NCBI GenBank assembly: GCA_003167415.1
Contig: PMTF01000009.1
Coordinates: 116,063-180,062, forward strand
Direction: 5' to 3'
DNA from: Acidimicrobiaceae bacterium
Lineage (GTDB): Bacteria > Actinomycetota > Acidimicrobiia > Acidimicrobiales > RAAP-2
DNA length: 64,000 bases
Shown: piece by piece, positions 8,636 to 17,801 of the stretch
Numbering within the stretch: position 1 is the first letter of the stretch
Layout of the letters: each line of letters begins with the position of its first letter
Notes under the pieces: generated by a model
Told to the model about the DNA's origin: nothing
The model's input: only the letters and a program-made list of their open reading frames with translations
The model's database searches: none
Program-made: the position numbers and the translations under genes

Positions 8636-9283
8636 ATGACGATGGATGGCCAGACGGTCTTCGAGCGTCGCCCGAGCCCATCGCACGTACGAGGAGTACA
8701 ACGCGCGCGCCATTTAGGGACCAAAGCGAACGCGCGACTCACCAGTTCCACCGCGCTCGTCCTCTTGGTGCTGCTCGCGATCGAAGGCGTCACCGTCGTA
8801 CGAGTCGGGTCATTGCTCACACTGCACGTCTTCATCGGAATGCTGTTGGTACCCCCGGTACTCGTGAAAATGGCGAGCACCTTCTGGCGATTCGCCAAGT
8901 ACTACACCGGCTCGCACGAGTACCGAGAGAAAGGTCCGCCGCCGGTGGTGCTTCGATTGCTAGGCCCGTTCGTCGCGATCACGACGATCATTCTCTTCGC
9001 GTCGGGTATCGTGCTCTTGCTGGGACCGACGGCCTGGCGCGGCGACATGTCGTTGTTGCACAAGGCGAGTTTCGTCGTGTGGTTCGCCTGCATGACGGTC
9101 CACGTGCTTGGCCATTTCAAAGAGACGAGGCAACTGTCCACCAAGGACTGGGTCCGTCGCACCAGGGCTCGCGTCGCCGGTTCGCGCTCGCGCCGCCTCG
9201 TGATAACGACGAGCCTGGCGAGCGGTGTGCTGCTCGCCTTCGCGACGATTCCGTCCGTGGGCCATTGGTTGGGAGCCCGGTGA
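8636..9283 (+). CDS. Small polytopic membrane protein with cytochrome b-like histidines
   Basis: A 215-residue protein with about four membrane helices (near 40-57, 60-80, 110-130, 143-160) plus a hydrophobic C-terminal segment. Histidines 64, 142, 156 and 160 sit in or next to helices, as in di-haem cytochrome b561-type or DUF4405-like proteins, so haem binding is plausible but not proven. ATG 8636, preceded by GGGCGG, is preferred over the longer frame starting at 8534. It is followed after 6 bases by the glycosidase-like gene and lies upstream of a ferric-reductase-like protein, consistent with a membrane electron-transfer role. Confidence 0.6.
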   Translation: MTMDGQTVFERRPSPSHVRGVQRARHLGTKANARLTSSTALVLLVLLAIEGVTVVRVGSLLTLHVFIGMLLVPPVLVKMASTFWRFAKYYTGSHEYREKGPPPVVLRLLGPFVAITTIILFASGIVLLLGPTAWRGDMSLLHKASFVVWFACMTVHVLGHFKETRQLSTKDWVRRTRARVAGSRSRRLVITTSLASGVLLAFATIPSVGHWLGAR

Positions 9284-9289
9284 TTATCC

Positions 9290-10534
9290 ATGGTTGAATC
9301 AACTGTCAATCGGCACAGGCCGCCGATCCAAGAAGCGCGCGGCCCTCGCCACGCCTTAAGGCGAAACCGGCGCCGATTCTTCCGGCGACACCGACGCGAT
9401 ATTGCCGTCATTGGGCTCGCCTTCGCCGTGGTCTTCACGTGGTTGGCGTTCTCCCTCGGCGGCGCACTTTTGAATCCCGCGCTCGGCAGCTCCTTCAGTT
9501 CGCGATTCGCCGAGTGGGCCCGCGGCCATGGCGGTGCCAGCGTCGTCAATTGGGCGGAGAACGAGTGGTACAAACACCACCCGCCACCGATCGGCGGCAC
9601 GTTGCCACCCGGTTCGATCCACAATCCCCCATCGAACTCGCAGACCATCTCGACGTCGGTGCAGTACCTGCCCACGCCAAAGGCCATGGTTCCCTTCGCG
9701 TCGCCGATACTTCCCGGTGAAGGCGCGTGGCGTCCCGTCGGTCGCCGCGTCGATGGCATTCCGGCGATTTACGAAACCACTCTTCGCCCCGACAGCGTGC
9801 ACACGAGTTACGTGGCCGGCGTCGCGTGGATCGACACGAAACTCCTACGCGCGTCGCTCTACTCGGGCAGCTCGATACCTGGCGGCGGCCCCTTTCCACA
9901 GTCGGCTCCGATCAAGACCTCAGCGGCGCGAACCCTCGTAGCGGCCTTCAATGCGGGATTCCTCATGTCGAACGCGAACGGTGGCTACTACACGGCCGGA
10001 AGGACTGAAATACCTCTTCGCCAGGGTGTGGCGTCCTTCGTCGTGTACCGCAACGGCTCGAGCAACGTCGTGGCGTGGGGTAATAGCGTCACGCTCAACC
10101 ACTCCATCGTGTCGGTTCGCCAGAACCTTGACCTGCTCGTTAGCAATGGCCGTCCGGTGCCGGGGCTCGAAGTGAACGACACGACGAAATGGGGCTTCAC
10201 CCTGGGTAACGCCGTCTACGTCTGGCGTTCCGGATTGGGGATCACGGCCAACGGCGCGCTCGTCTACGTGGCCGGACCGGGGCTCAACATTACGGATCTC
10301 GCCAATCTTCTCGTTCGCGCCGGTGCGGTGCGCGCGATGGAACTCGACATCAACACCGACTGGGTCAATTTCTCCAGTTATAAGCCGTCGACGCCTCACG
10401 GCATCGCGGCGTCGTCGAACGGCACGGAGCTGCTCTCGGCCATGACCGGTACACCCGCGCGATACTTCGAGTCGTGGTGGGTGCGCGACTTCATCACGAT
10501 GTCCGCCATCCAGCCCAAGAACGGCAAGTCGTAG
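9290..10534 (+). CDS. Membrane-anchored phosphodiester-glycosidase-like protein (NAGPA domain)
   Basis: A 414-residue protein with a basic N-terminus, one membrane segment (about 38-60) and a large extracytoplasmic region. FNAGFLMSNANGGYYTAGR and the later AMELDINTDWVNF block resemble the phosphodiester glycosidase/DUF2233 (NAGPA) fold, where such Asn-Gly-Gly-aromatic and Glu-Leu-Asp motifs line the active site. The substrate is unknown; in other bacteria the fold acts on envelope sugar phosphodiesters. It lies between a putative cytochrome b and a flavocytochrome, an odd position for a glycosidase. ATG 9290 follows the previous stop by 6 bases. Confidence 0.68.
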   Translation: MVESTVNRHRPPIQEARGPRHALRRNRRRFFRRHRRDIAVIGLAFAVVFTWLAFSLGGALLNPALGSSFSSRFAEWARGHGGASVVNWAENEWYKHHPPPIGGTLPPGSIHNPPSNSQTISTSVQYLPTPKAMVPFASPILPGEGAWRPVGRRVDGIPAIYETTLRPDSVHTSYVAGVAWIDTKLLRASLYSGSSIPGGGPFPQSAPIKTSAARTLVAAFNAGFLMSNANGGYYTAGRTEIPLRQGVASFVVYRNGSSNVVAWGNSVTLNHSIVSVRQNLDLLVSNGRPVPGLEVNDTTKWGFTLGNAVYVWRSGLGITANGALVYVAGPGLNITDLANLLVRAGAVRAMELDINTDWVNFSSYKPSTPHGIAASSNGTELLSAMTGTPARYFESWWVRDFITMSAIQPKNGKS

Positions 10535-10650
10535 ACGATGTTACGAACGTTGATTCCCCTTCACGGCGCTCGACGGACACCGTTGCCTTCTGAACAAACT
10601 CCCACGTGCTTCTTACGGTGCCCCTTATGGTGACCCCGTATCGTCCCACC

Positions 10651-12054
10651 ATGAACGAAGTCACCACGCGACCGAGGCCAGAGAATGCAACCTTCGAAAC
10701 GGGTCGCCGTCCGCAACGTGCTCCCCGTCGTGCGCAGCGACCGCCGCGGCCCCAAATCGCCAACTGGCTCGCGCTGATCGCCGGCGTCGGCTTGGTTCTC
10801 TCCTTCGGCCTCTCGTTCTTGGGCCAGTCACTCGCGTCGTACGAATCGGCCGGAGGATGGTTCACGCTGGCCGGACGGATCACGGGACTGACCGGCACGT
10901 ACGCGCTGGTGATCATGGTCCTCCTCGTGACCCGGCTGCCGTGGCTCGAAGAGACCGTGGGTCAGGTTCGTCTCGTGCACTGGCACCGCACCGTAGGGGG
11001 ATGGCCGATCGCCCTCATCGCACTACACGTCGTCTTCATCACCCTGGGTTACGCCGAGGCGTCGCACGTGAGTGTCGTGAGCGAATACTGGACGTTTATC
11101 GTTCACTACCCCGACGTGCTCGCGGCGACCGTCGCCTTCGCACTTCTCATCATGGCCGGCGTGAGCTCCATACCGGCCGTGCGTCGCACCATGAGGTACC
11201 AGACGTGGTGGGCCGTGCACCTCTACCTCTACCTCGCCCTCGTCCTGGGCTTCGCTCACCAGATAAAGACCGGTGTGATGTTCATAGGACACCCCATCGC
11301 GACTGACTTCTGGATCGCGGTCTCGGCCGGGGCACTCGCGGCCGTGCTGGGCCTACGGGTCGTTCGTCCCCTTGCGCGAAACCTTCGCCACCAACTGCGC
11401 ATCTCGAGCGTTCGAGAAGAGGCCCCCGGGGTGTATTCGATCATCCTTAAGGGTCGCAATCTTTCACGGCTCGAAGTCTCGGGAGGACAGTTCTTCCAGT
11501 GGCGTTTCATGGCCCGGGGCCTCTGGTGGCACTCGCACCCGTATTCCTTGTCGGCGATGCCCCGACCTCCCTTCATGCGAGTGACGATCAAACAACTCGG
11601 CATGCAGAGCCTGGCCGCGACGCGCCTCAAGCCCGGCACGCGCGTCTTCGTCGAAGGTCCCTACGGCGTCTTCACCCGGCACGCCCGTCGCGGCGACCGG
11701 GTCGTGCTCATCGGTGCGGGCGTAGGGATCTCTCCGATCCGGGCCCTTCTTGAAGACCTGCCGCCAACCGCCAAGGTCACGGTGATACTTCGGGCCTCGA
11801 GCGTCGAGGACCTCGTGCATCGCGAGGAGATGACGCAGCTGGTGAGTGAACGCGGCGGCCAACTCCACGAGGTCGTGGGTTCGCGCAAGAAAGTCCGTCT
11901 CGACGGCCAGATGCTCCGCAAGCTCTTGGGAAAAATGAATAACACCGACGTCTACCTCTGTGGACCCCCGGCCTTTAGTGCGGGCGTCACCGAGAATCTC
12001 TTGCGACTCGGCGCGCGGCGAGAGCGAATTCATCAAGAGGCGTTCGCTTTCTAG
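10651..12054 (+). CDS. Ferric-reductase-like transmembrane flavocytochrome with FAD/NAD(P)H domain
   Basis: A 467-residue NOX/ferric reductase-type protein. The N-terminal half has about six membrane helices with two histidine pairs, His112/His126 and His190/His203, spaced as bis-haem ligands. The cytosolic C-terminal half is a ferredoxin-reductase-like module: HPYSLS (FAD, 296-301), GAGVGISPIRALL (pyridine nucleotide, from 355) and YLCGPPAF (435-442). It should carry electrons from NAD(P)H through FAD and haem across the membrane, here probably to the flavinylated FMN_bind protein encoded next. ATG 10651 is chosen; ATG 10627 or GTG 10606 in the same frame are possible. Confidence 0.87.
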   Translation: MNEVTTRPRPENATFETGRRPQRAPRRAQRPPRPQIANWLALIAGVGLVLSFGLSFLGQSLASYESAGGWFTLAGRITGLTGTYALVIMVLLVTRLPWLEETVGQVRLVHWHRTVGGWPIALIALHVVFITLGYAEASHVSVVSEYWTFIVHYPDVLAATVAFALLIMAGVSSIPAVRRTMRYQTWWAVHLYLYLALVLGFAHQIKTGVMFIGHPIATDFWIAVSAGALAAVLGLRVVRPLARNLRHQLRISSVREEAPGVYSIILKGRNLSRLEVSGGQFFQWRFMARGLWWHSHPYSLSAMPRPPFMRVTIKQLGMQSLAATRLKPGTRVFVEGPYGVFTRHARRGDRVVLIGAGVGISPIRALLEDLPPTAKVTVILRASSVEDLVHREEMTQLVSERGGQLHEVVGSRKKVRLDGQMLRKLLGKMNNTDVYLCGPPAFSAGVTENLLRLGARRERIHQEAFAF

Positions 12055-12098
12055 GACTTAGGAGTAATGACTATGACCCGAAAACCGAAGAGGACACT

Positions 12099-12617
12099 AT
12101 GAAACCCGCACCGATGGTCATCGCGGGAACCGTCATTGGGCTCGCGGGACTGCTCAGCTTCAATTCCGCCGCGGTCAAGCTGTCGCTCGGTGCGTTGCCG
12201 GCCGCCACGGCGCCGCCGGGCTCGACGGCGCCCGCCACGACCACGACCACGACGACCGCGCCACGGGCCGGTGGCTCGACGCCTCCGCCCACGACGGCCG
12301 GCGTGCCCACCACGACGACGACCGCTGCACCGTCGGCCGCTCGCAGCGCCACCGGCACGGCCGCCAACTACAGCTACGGAATTCTCTCGGTCAAAGTCTC
12401 AGTGTCGGGAACCAATATCACGAACATCTCCATCGCCTCGATCGATGACGGCGGCAACCCCCGGTCGGCCTACATCGACCAAGCCTCCCTCCCGCTACTG
12501 GAACAGCAGGCCTTGAGCGCTCAAAGCGCCAACATTCAAGGCGTCTCTGGAGCGAGCTATACCACCGCCGGTTTCGAACAATCACTCCAGTCGGCGCTCT
12601 CGAAGTTGGGACTATGA
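12099..12617 (+). CDS. Anchored FMN_bind protein with covalent-flavin motif
   Basis: A 172-residue exported protein: one N-terminal membrane helix (about 6-25), a long Pro/Thr/Ala linker (about 33-88) and a single FMN_bind domain. The SGASYT motif (150-155) matches the sequence that ApbE modifies by attaching FMN to the final Thr through a phosphoester bond, so Thr155 is the predicted flavin site. The next gene encodes ApbE and overlaps by 4 bases (12614-12617). The protein likely receives electrons from the upstream flavocytochrome on the outer face of the membrane. Confidence 0.87.
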   Translation: MKPAPMVIAGTVIGLAGLLSFNSAAVKLSLGALPAATAPPGSTAPATTTTTTTAPRAGGSTPPPTTAGVPTTTTTAAPSAARSATGTAANYSYGILSVKVSVSGTNITNISIASIDDGGNPRSAYIDQASLPLLEQQALSAQSANIQGVSGASYTTAGFEQSLQSALSKLGL

Positions 12618-13447
12618 GTCGAGAAACCGCGACCGGTCTCGCTTCGCGCCGGATCCTTCACCACGACGAGCAAGTGATGGGCACCGTCGTCACGTTCGAC
12701 CTCTACGACAGTGACGCGGGGCCCAATGACCTCCAGGTATTCCTCGACGAAGCGATTGACGTCCTTCATGACGCCGATGACGTATTCAGCACGTACAAGA
12801 CCGACAGTCCGATCTCTCGGCTCCGGCGAGGCGAGATCACGCTCGGCGAGTGCCCTTCGAAAGTCCCAGAAGTTTTGGAACTTTGCCGAGAAGCGCGGAC
12901 CATCTCCGACGGATGGTTCGACCCTTGGTCCCTGCCGGGCGGCGTGGACCCGACCGGATACGTGAAGGGCTGGGCCGCTCAACGCTCACTCGAGGTGCTT
13001 CGCCGAAGCGGGATTCGCGGCGCACTGGTCAACGCCGCCGGCGACACCGCGAGTTTCGGCTGCCCGCAACCCGGAGCCGCGTTTCGAATCGGCATCGTCG
13101 ATCCGGCGGCGACGCACCGGCTCGCGTGCATCGTCAACAGTCCGGGCGCAGTGGCCACGTCAGGCGTGTACGAACGCGGCGGGCACCTGATTGACCCACA
13201 CACGGGGCGACCCGCGTCGCGAGCGGCGTCGGCGACCGTGACGGGTGCGGACCTCGGCCTCGCCGACGCCCTGGCGACGGCACTGGCCGTCGCCGGCGCG
13301 CAGGCGCTCCCCCTCATTGAGGCGCTTGATGACTACGAAGCCCTCATCATTGGCTACGACGGCACCGCTGCGATGACCTCGGGCTTTCCCGTCGCTCGTG
13401 ATCCATCGCCCGGTCCTCGATCTTCGAATAGCCCACCGCCGGACTAA
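12614..13447 (+). CDS. apbE: FAD:protein FMN transferase ApbE
   Basis: A 277-residue ApbE-family enzyme. Visible family blocks are VMGTVVTFDLYD at the start, DPTGYVKGWAAQ, LVNAAGD (Mg/FAD site) and HLIDPHTGRPA. It transfers FMN from FAD to a Ser/Thr of target proteins outside the cytosol in most organisms. I see no signal peptide or lipobox at the N-terminus, so export by another route or cytosolic action before secretion remains open. ATG 12614 overlaps the stop of the FMN_bind gene, its obvious substrate. Confidence 0.92.
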   Translation: MSRETATGLASRRILHHDEQVMGTVVTFDLYDSDAGPNDLQVFLDEAIDVLHDADDVFSTYKTDSPISRLRRGEITLGECPSKVPEVLELCREARTISDGWFDPWSLPGGVDPTGYVKGWAAQRSLEVLRRSGIRGALVNAAGDTASFGCPQPGAAFRIGIVDPAATHRLACIVNSPGAVATSGVYERGGHLIDPHTGRPASRAASATVTGADLGLADALATALAVAGAQALPLIEALDDYEALIIGYDGTAAMTSGFPVARDPSPGPRSSNSPPPD

Positions 13448-13466
13448 TGAAAGTCCGCCGCCGTGG

Positions 13467-13652
13467 TTATGCCAGGGCTCGAACGATTAGCTGGGCCAGC
13501 GAAATCAGCTTTCCCCGAGACGCCAGCAATTCGGCATCGACGATGACGATATGCGTGCCCGACGTCAGATCGAACCGACAGGCAGATCCCGCGCTCATAA
13601 TTTCAGCGCCCACCAGCCCACCGAGTCGCGTGGGCAGACTGGGCTTCGTCAA
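13467..13652 (-). CDS. Possible small or truncated ORF, 61 codons, TTG start
   Basis: The minus strand holds a 61-codon frame between ApbE and the hybrid kinase. The C-terminal part (a hydrophobic GTHIVIVDAELLASRGK stretch) looks protein-like, but an in-frame stop lies two codons upstream of the TTG, so it may be the tail of a decayed gene. No family recognised. The rest of 13448-13712 shows nothing else. Confidence 0.22.
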   Translation of the reverse strand: MTKPSLPTRLGGLVGAEIMSAGSACRFDLTSGTHIVIVDAELLASRGKLISLAQLIVRALA

Positions 13653-13712
13653 TGGTCAGCGTTCAGCAGTCGACGCACCGCAACGACGTCGTCACGTCGT
13701 CGCCCGCTCGAC

Positions 13713-15611
13713 CTAGGTCTCGTTCTCGCGCAAGTAGGCGTCGAGCTGAGAGAGGAAGTTCTGGAGGTCGAGTGGTTTCGTCAAATAGTCCCGCGCCCCG
13801 GCGTCTCGGAATCGTTGCATCTGCTCGTGGGAGGCGTCGGCCGAGAGCATGACGACCGGTATCGACACTGTTCGCGGATCGGCCCGTAGCCGTTCCAACA
13901 CCTCGTAGCCCGAGAGATCGGGCATGTGCACGTCGAGCAGTATCAAATCGGGACGGTGTTGCTGCGCTAATTCGAATCCCAGGCTTCCCTGCAAGGACGT
14001 GATCAACCGAACGTTGGGTCGATGGACCATGAGACGCTCCAACAGGCGCACGTTGCCGACGTTGTCCTCTACGTACAACACGGTCGCCGATCGCGTCGCG
14101 TTCGATGCCGGCGTCGTCGCGACGCCGGCATCGACGTCAGCGAGATTCGTCGAAGTCGTCGCCAGGGGCAGCTCAATCCAAAAGGTGGAACCCACGCCTG
14201 GTTCACTCTCCACGCCAAGGGAGCCGCCGATCGCCTCCATCAATCCCTTCGAAAGTGCCAGTCCCAGTCCCGTGCCCTCGATGCCTCGCGATTCGGCGTC
14301 GAGACGATCAAAGGGGGCGAAGAGCCGTTCGTGCAGTTCGGGTGCGACCCCCGCTCCGGTATCGGTGACGCGAAGTCGCACGCGGCCGGCGTGCTCATCG
14401 CTGGTGAGAGTGACTGTCCCTCCGGAGTGGTTGTACTTGATGGCGTTCGAGAGCAGATTCACCAGGACTTGGGTCAAAAGCTTCGGGTCGCCACGAACCA
14501 GGCCGGGGACCTCACACTCGTCGGTGATCTCAACGCCGGCGACCGCGGCGTCACTCGACACCATTGCCAGACACTCGGCCACCAGCGCGTCGAGCGCCAC
14601 CATTTCGAGCGAAACGTCGATAGTGCCCGATTCCACGCGCGAGATGTCGAGCACTTCGTTGATCAACTCCAGCAAATAGCCACCCGATTTGATGATGTAA
14701 CCGATCATCTCGAGCTCCGACGGCGACTCCATCTCCATTTGGAGGATCTGGGCGAAACCGAGCACCGAGTTCAACGGCGTACGCAGTTCGTGGCTCATGC
14801 GCGACATGAATTCGCTCTTGGCGACGTTCGCCTGTACGGCCTCAGTCTTTGCGAGCTGCAGCGCTTGCTCCGCCTCCACTGAATCAGAGACGTCGCGAGA
14901 GATGATGACGGCGCCCGTCGGCTTACCTTGAGCGTCTCGGAGAGCTCGACCCCGCGACTCGATCATCACCCAACGTCCGTCGGTATGGAGGCCGCGGAAC
15001 CGCACCTTCATTATTTCGTCGTTGGCGAAGCCGCGTTCGAGCGCTTCGAGGATCATGCCCTGGTCTTCCGGGTGTACGAAATCGAGGGCCATGCGACCTT
15101 CGGTCTCCTCGCGAGGGAAGGCGAAGGCCGAATCGTTGGAGGGACTCGCTTCGACGACTTGCAATTTTTCGTTGATCACGATGATGGAATCGACGGCGGC
15201 GTCAAAAATGGCCCGCGACTTCTCTAGGCTGACGGCCAGGGCGTTCACCGTCTCTCGGCTTTGGGTGATGTCGTTACCGACCGCGTAGTACACATTGGCA
15301 TCCTTGCGAATCGTCCACTTCATCCATCGATAGGTGGCGTCACGACAGAGCTCGCGCAGTTCAAGTTCAATGACGCTCGGCGTGACTCCATCGACGGGGT
15401 CGAACGCGGTTGTCACGCGCTCAAAGTCGTCGGGATGAATGAGGCCCCGGTAGGACAGACCGATCAACTCCTTCGGCTCCCAACCAAGAATGTGACGAAA
15501 CGCCTCGTTGACCAGCACGAAATTGCCGGCGATATCGACCACTGCCATCAAGTCCGACGAGTTCCAAAAAAACTGCTCGAAACTGACGGTGCTCACGTCG
15601 CGGTTATTCAT
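13713..15611 (-). CDS. Hybrid sensor histidine kinase, PAS-PAS-HisKA-HATPase-REC
   Basis: A 632-residue soluble sensor. Two PAS domains (about 12-118 and 135-245) are followed by HisKA with His274 (SHELRTPLNS), HATPase (NLLSNAIKYN, DTGAGV, GTGLGLALS) and a C-terminal receiver whose phospho-acceptor is Asp560 (LLDVHMPDLSG) with TKP later. No membrane segment is seen, so it reads a cytosolic signal. No dedicated DNA-binding partner adjoins it, and the receiver may relay phosphate elsewhere. It is separated by 166 bases from the peptide-transport operon upstream and is probably an independent unit. Confidence 0.9.
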   Translation of the reverse strand: MNNRDVSTVSFEQFFWNSSDLMAVVDIAGNFVLVNEAFRHILGWEPKELIGLSYRGLIHPDDFERVTTAFDPVDGVTPSVIELELRELCRDATYRWMKWTIRKDANVYYAVGNDITQSRETVNALAVSLEKSRAIFDAAVDSIIVINEKLQVVEASPSNDSAFAFPREETEGRMALDFVHPEDQGMILEALERGFANDEIMKVRFRGLHTDGRWVMIESRGRALRDAQGKPTGAVIISRDVSDSVEAEQALQLAKTEAVQANVAKSEFMSRMSHELRTPLNSVLGFAQILQMEMESPSELEMIGYIIKSGGYLLELINEVLDISRVESGTIDVSLEMVALDALVAECLAMVSSDAAVAGVEITDECEVPGLVRGDPKLLTQVLVNLLSNAIKYNHSGGTVTLTSDEHAGRVRLRVTDTGAGVAPELHERLFAPFDRLDAESRGIEGTGLGLALSKGLMEAIGGSLGVESEPGVGSTFWIELPLATTSTNLADVDAGVATTPASNATRSATVLYVEDNVGNVRLLERLMVHRPNVRLITSLQGSLGFELAQQHRPDLILLDVHMPDLSGYEVLERLRADPRTVSIPVVMLSADASHEQMQRFRDAGARDYLTKPLDLQNFLSQLDAYLRENET

Positions 15612-15777
15612 TCGTCATTGCCCTTCGCCCGTGACCGGCCCACGCGACGAGAAGGGAGAATGCCATTGACGAGAGTATGGCACTTTTTGTATGGCACAGA
15701 AGTGAACGATTCGAGCCGCGTTCGGGTCGGCGTCCACGTTCGCCAGTGGATGGATGGTCACTTCACGGCTCTGAATT

Positions 15778-16779
15778 TCAGGTCGTCAGCGCCACGGCGT
15801 CGACGTTGCGGGGATGATGACAGGCCACGAATCGACCGGGACGCAGCTCGACGAACGCCGGCTTCTCGGTCGTGCAGATATCGGTCGCCGCCGGGCAGCG
15901 CGGGTGAAACGAACAGCCCGTCGGCCGATCCGAGGGATCGGGCACGTCGCCACTGATGATGATCCGCTCACGACGGGGGGCGTCGGTGTCGTTGAGTTCG
16001 GGCACCACCGACAACAACGCTTCGGTGTAAGGATGCAGCGGCCTCTCGTACAGCGCTTCGGCGGCGCCCAGTTCCACGATCTCGCCGAGGTACATGACGC
16101 CCACGCGGTCCGACACGTGGCGAACGACGCCGAGGTCGTGGGCGATGAAGAGATAGGTCAGTTTGAACTCGTCCTGCAGGTCGGTCATAAGGTTCAACAC
16201 CTGGGCCTGGACTGAGACGTCCAGCGCCGAGACCGGCTCGTCGGCAACGACCAGCGACGGGTTCAGCGACAGCGAACGCGCGATACCGATGCGCTGGCGT
16301 TGTCCGCCCGAGAACTCGTGGGGATAGCGCCGCAGCGATGAGGGGTCGAGTCCGACCGTCTCGAAGAGAGTTCGCACGCGCGAACTGATCTCGGCATCGC
16401 TACCGATCTTATTGATCCGCATCGGATCGGCCACGATGTCCCCCACCGTTCGGCGAGGGTTCAGCGACGCGTACGGGTCCTGGAAGACCAGTTGCATCTG
16501 ACGGCGGTGCGGTCGCAGTTGGCGACGCGACAGCGTCGTGAGTTCCACGCCGTTGAACTGGACGCTGCCCGAGGTGACGGGTAGCAGTTGCACGAGACAG
16601 CGAGCCAACGTCGATTTGCCGCACCCCGATTCGCCGACGATGCCGAGCGTCTCGCCCCGCGTCACCTCGAGCGAGACGCCATTCACCGCGGTGTTCAGCG
16701 TGCGAAGTCCCTTAACTCGTCGTCTCGACGCGTAGTTCTTGACGACATCGGTGGCCTTCAAGAGGACGTCGTCGCTCAC
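15778..16779 (-). CDS. oppF: Oligopeptide/dipeptide ABC transporter ATP-binding protein (OppF type)
   Basis: A 333-residue ATPase with Walker [10 protein letters not shown], the signature [15 protein letters not shown], Walker [13 protein letters not shown] and the C-terminal oligopeptide-transport extension with the cysteine-containing CSFHPRCP motif. It is the last gene of the peptide-import operon. GTG 16779, preceded by GAGGAGA, overlaps the stop of the OppD-type gene as GTGA; the open frame continues far upstream only as a shadow of that gene. It powers import together with OppD and the two permeases. Confidence 0.93.
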   Translation of the reverse strand: MSDDVLLKATDVVKNYASRRRVKGLRTLNTAVNGVSLEVTRGETLGIVGESGCGKSTLARCLVQLLPVTSGSVQFNGVELTTLSRRQLRPHRRQMQLVFQDPYASLNPRRTVGDIVADPMRINKIGSDAEISSRVRTLFETVGLDPSSLRRYPHEFSGGQRQRIGIARSLSLNPSLVVADEPVSALDVSVQAQVLNLMTDLQDEFKLTYLFIAHDLGVVRHVSDRVGVMYLGEIVELGAAEALYERPLHPYTEALLSVVPELNDTDAPRRERIIISGDVPDPSDRPTGCSFHPRCPAATDICTTEKPAFVELRPGRFVACHHPRNVDAVALTT

Positions 16780-17801
16780 GACTCTCCTCGCACGGTGGCC
16801 GTCGATCGAATGGCCAGGCGCTGCTCGTCGCTCAGCCAACAGGCGTCGAGGTGGTCGTGCGCGCCGCGCAAGGGCGGGCGCTGCTCGCAGATATCCATCC
16901 GGTACTGACATCGGGGCGCGAAGGCGCAACCGGGAGGTACCTCGAGCGGCGAAACGGCGTTGCCCGGAATCGTGACCAGTCGTCGGGTCTTCACGTCCGC
17001 GCGCGGCACCGCTCCCAGTAGCCCCCAGGTGTACGGGTGACGCGCCGAGCGCACCACGTCGATCTCGGGTCCGATCTCGGCCGGTCGGCCCGCGTACATG
17101 ACGACAACCCGGTGCGCGATCTCGGCGATCACGCCCATGTCGTGGGTGATGATCACGATCGACGAACCGTGGGTCGCCTGCAACCGGCCCATCAAGTCGA
17201 GGATCTGGGCCTGCGTCGTGACGTCGAGCGCCGTCGTCGGTTCGTCGGCGATGAGCAGTTTGGGATTGCACGACAGCGCCATGGCGATGACCACACGCTG
17301 GCGCATGCCGCCGGAGAACTCGTGGGGATAGTGATTGATGCGGCTCTTGGGGTCGGGGATGCCGACCTCGGCGAGCAGTTCGGCCGCCCGTTCGTAGGCC
17401 GCTTTCTTCGTCATCTCGTTGTGGGCTCGCAGCTGTTCGACGATCTGCCAGCCGACCGTGTAGACCGGCGTGAGCGCGGTCATGGGGTCCTGGAAGATCA
17501 TGCCGACTTCGCCACCGCGCACCGACTGCATGTCGGCATCGGAGAGCCCGAGGATCTCGCGGCCCTCGAAGAGCACGCTGCCCGAGATCGAGACGTTGGC
17601 ATCGCGCACCAGTCCGAGCATCGAGTACATGGCGACGCTCTTGCCCGACCCGGACTCCCCGACGATGCCCAGCACTTCCTTCGCTCCAACGTCGAAGGAG
17701 AGCCCGTCGACGGCGCGAACGACGCCCTGGCGCGTGGCGAAGGAGACCGTCAGGTCTCGCACGCTCAAGACCGCGTCAGTGGAGTGATCGTCAAGCGACA
17801 A
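16776..17801 (-). CDS. oppD: Oligopeptide/dipeptide ABC transporter ATP-binding protein (OppD type)
   Basis: A 341-residue ATPase with Walker A GESGSGKS, signature FSGGMRQRVVIAMAL, Walker B LLIADEPTTALD and the OppD C-terminal block CAFAPRCQYRMDIC. Like OppF it carries the cysteine-rich extension that in related transporters can hold an iron-sulfur cluster. Start 17801 overlaps the end of the OppB-type permease gene by 11 bases. It pairs with OppF to form the heterodimeric motor. Confidence 0.93.
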   Translation of the reverse strand: MSLDDHSTDAVLSVRDLTVSFATRQGVVRAVDGLSFDVGAKEVLGIVGESGSGKSVAMYSMLGLVRDANVSISGSVLFEGREILGLSDADMQSVRGGEVGMIFQDPMTALTPVYTVGWQIVEQLRAHNEMTKKAAYERAAELLAEVGIPDPKSRINHYPHEFSGGMRQRVVIAMALSCNPKLLIADEPTTALDVTTQAQILDLMGRLQATHGSSIVIITHDMGVIAEIAHRVVVMYAGRPAEIGPEIDVVRSARHPYTWGLLGAVPRADVKTRRLVTIPGNAVSPLEVPPGCAFAPRCQYRMDICEQRPPLRGAHDHLDACWLSDEQRLAIRSTATVRGES

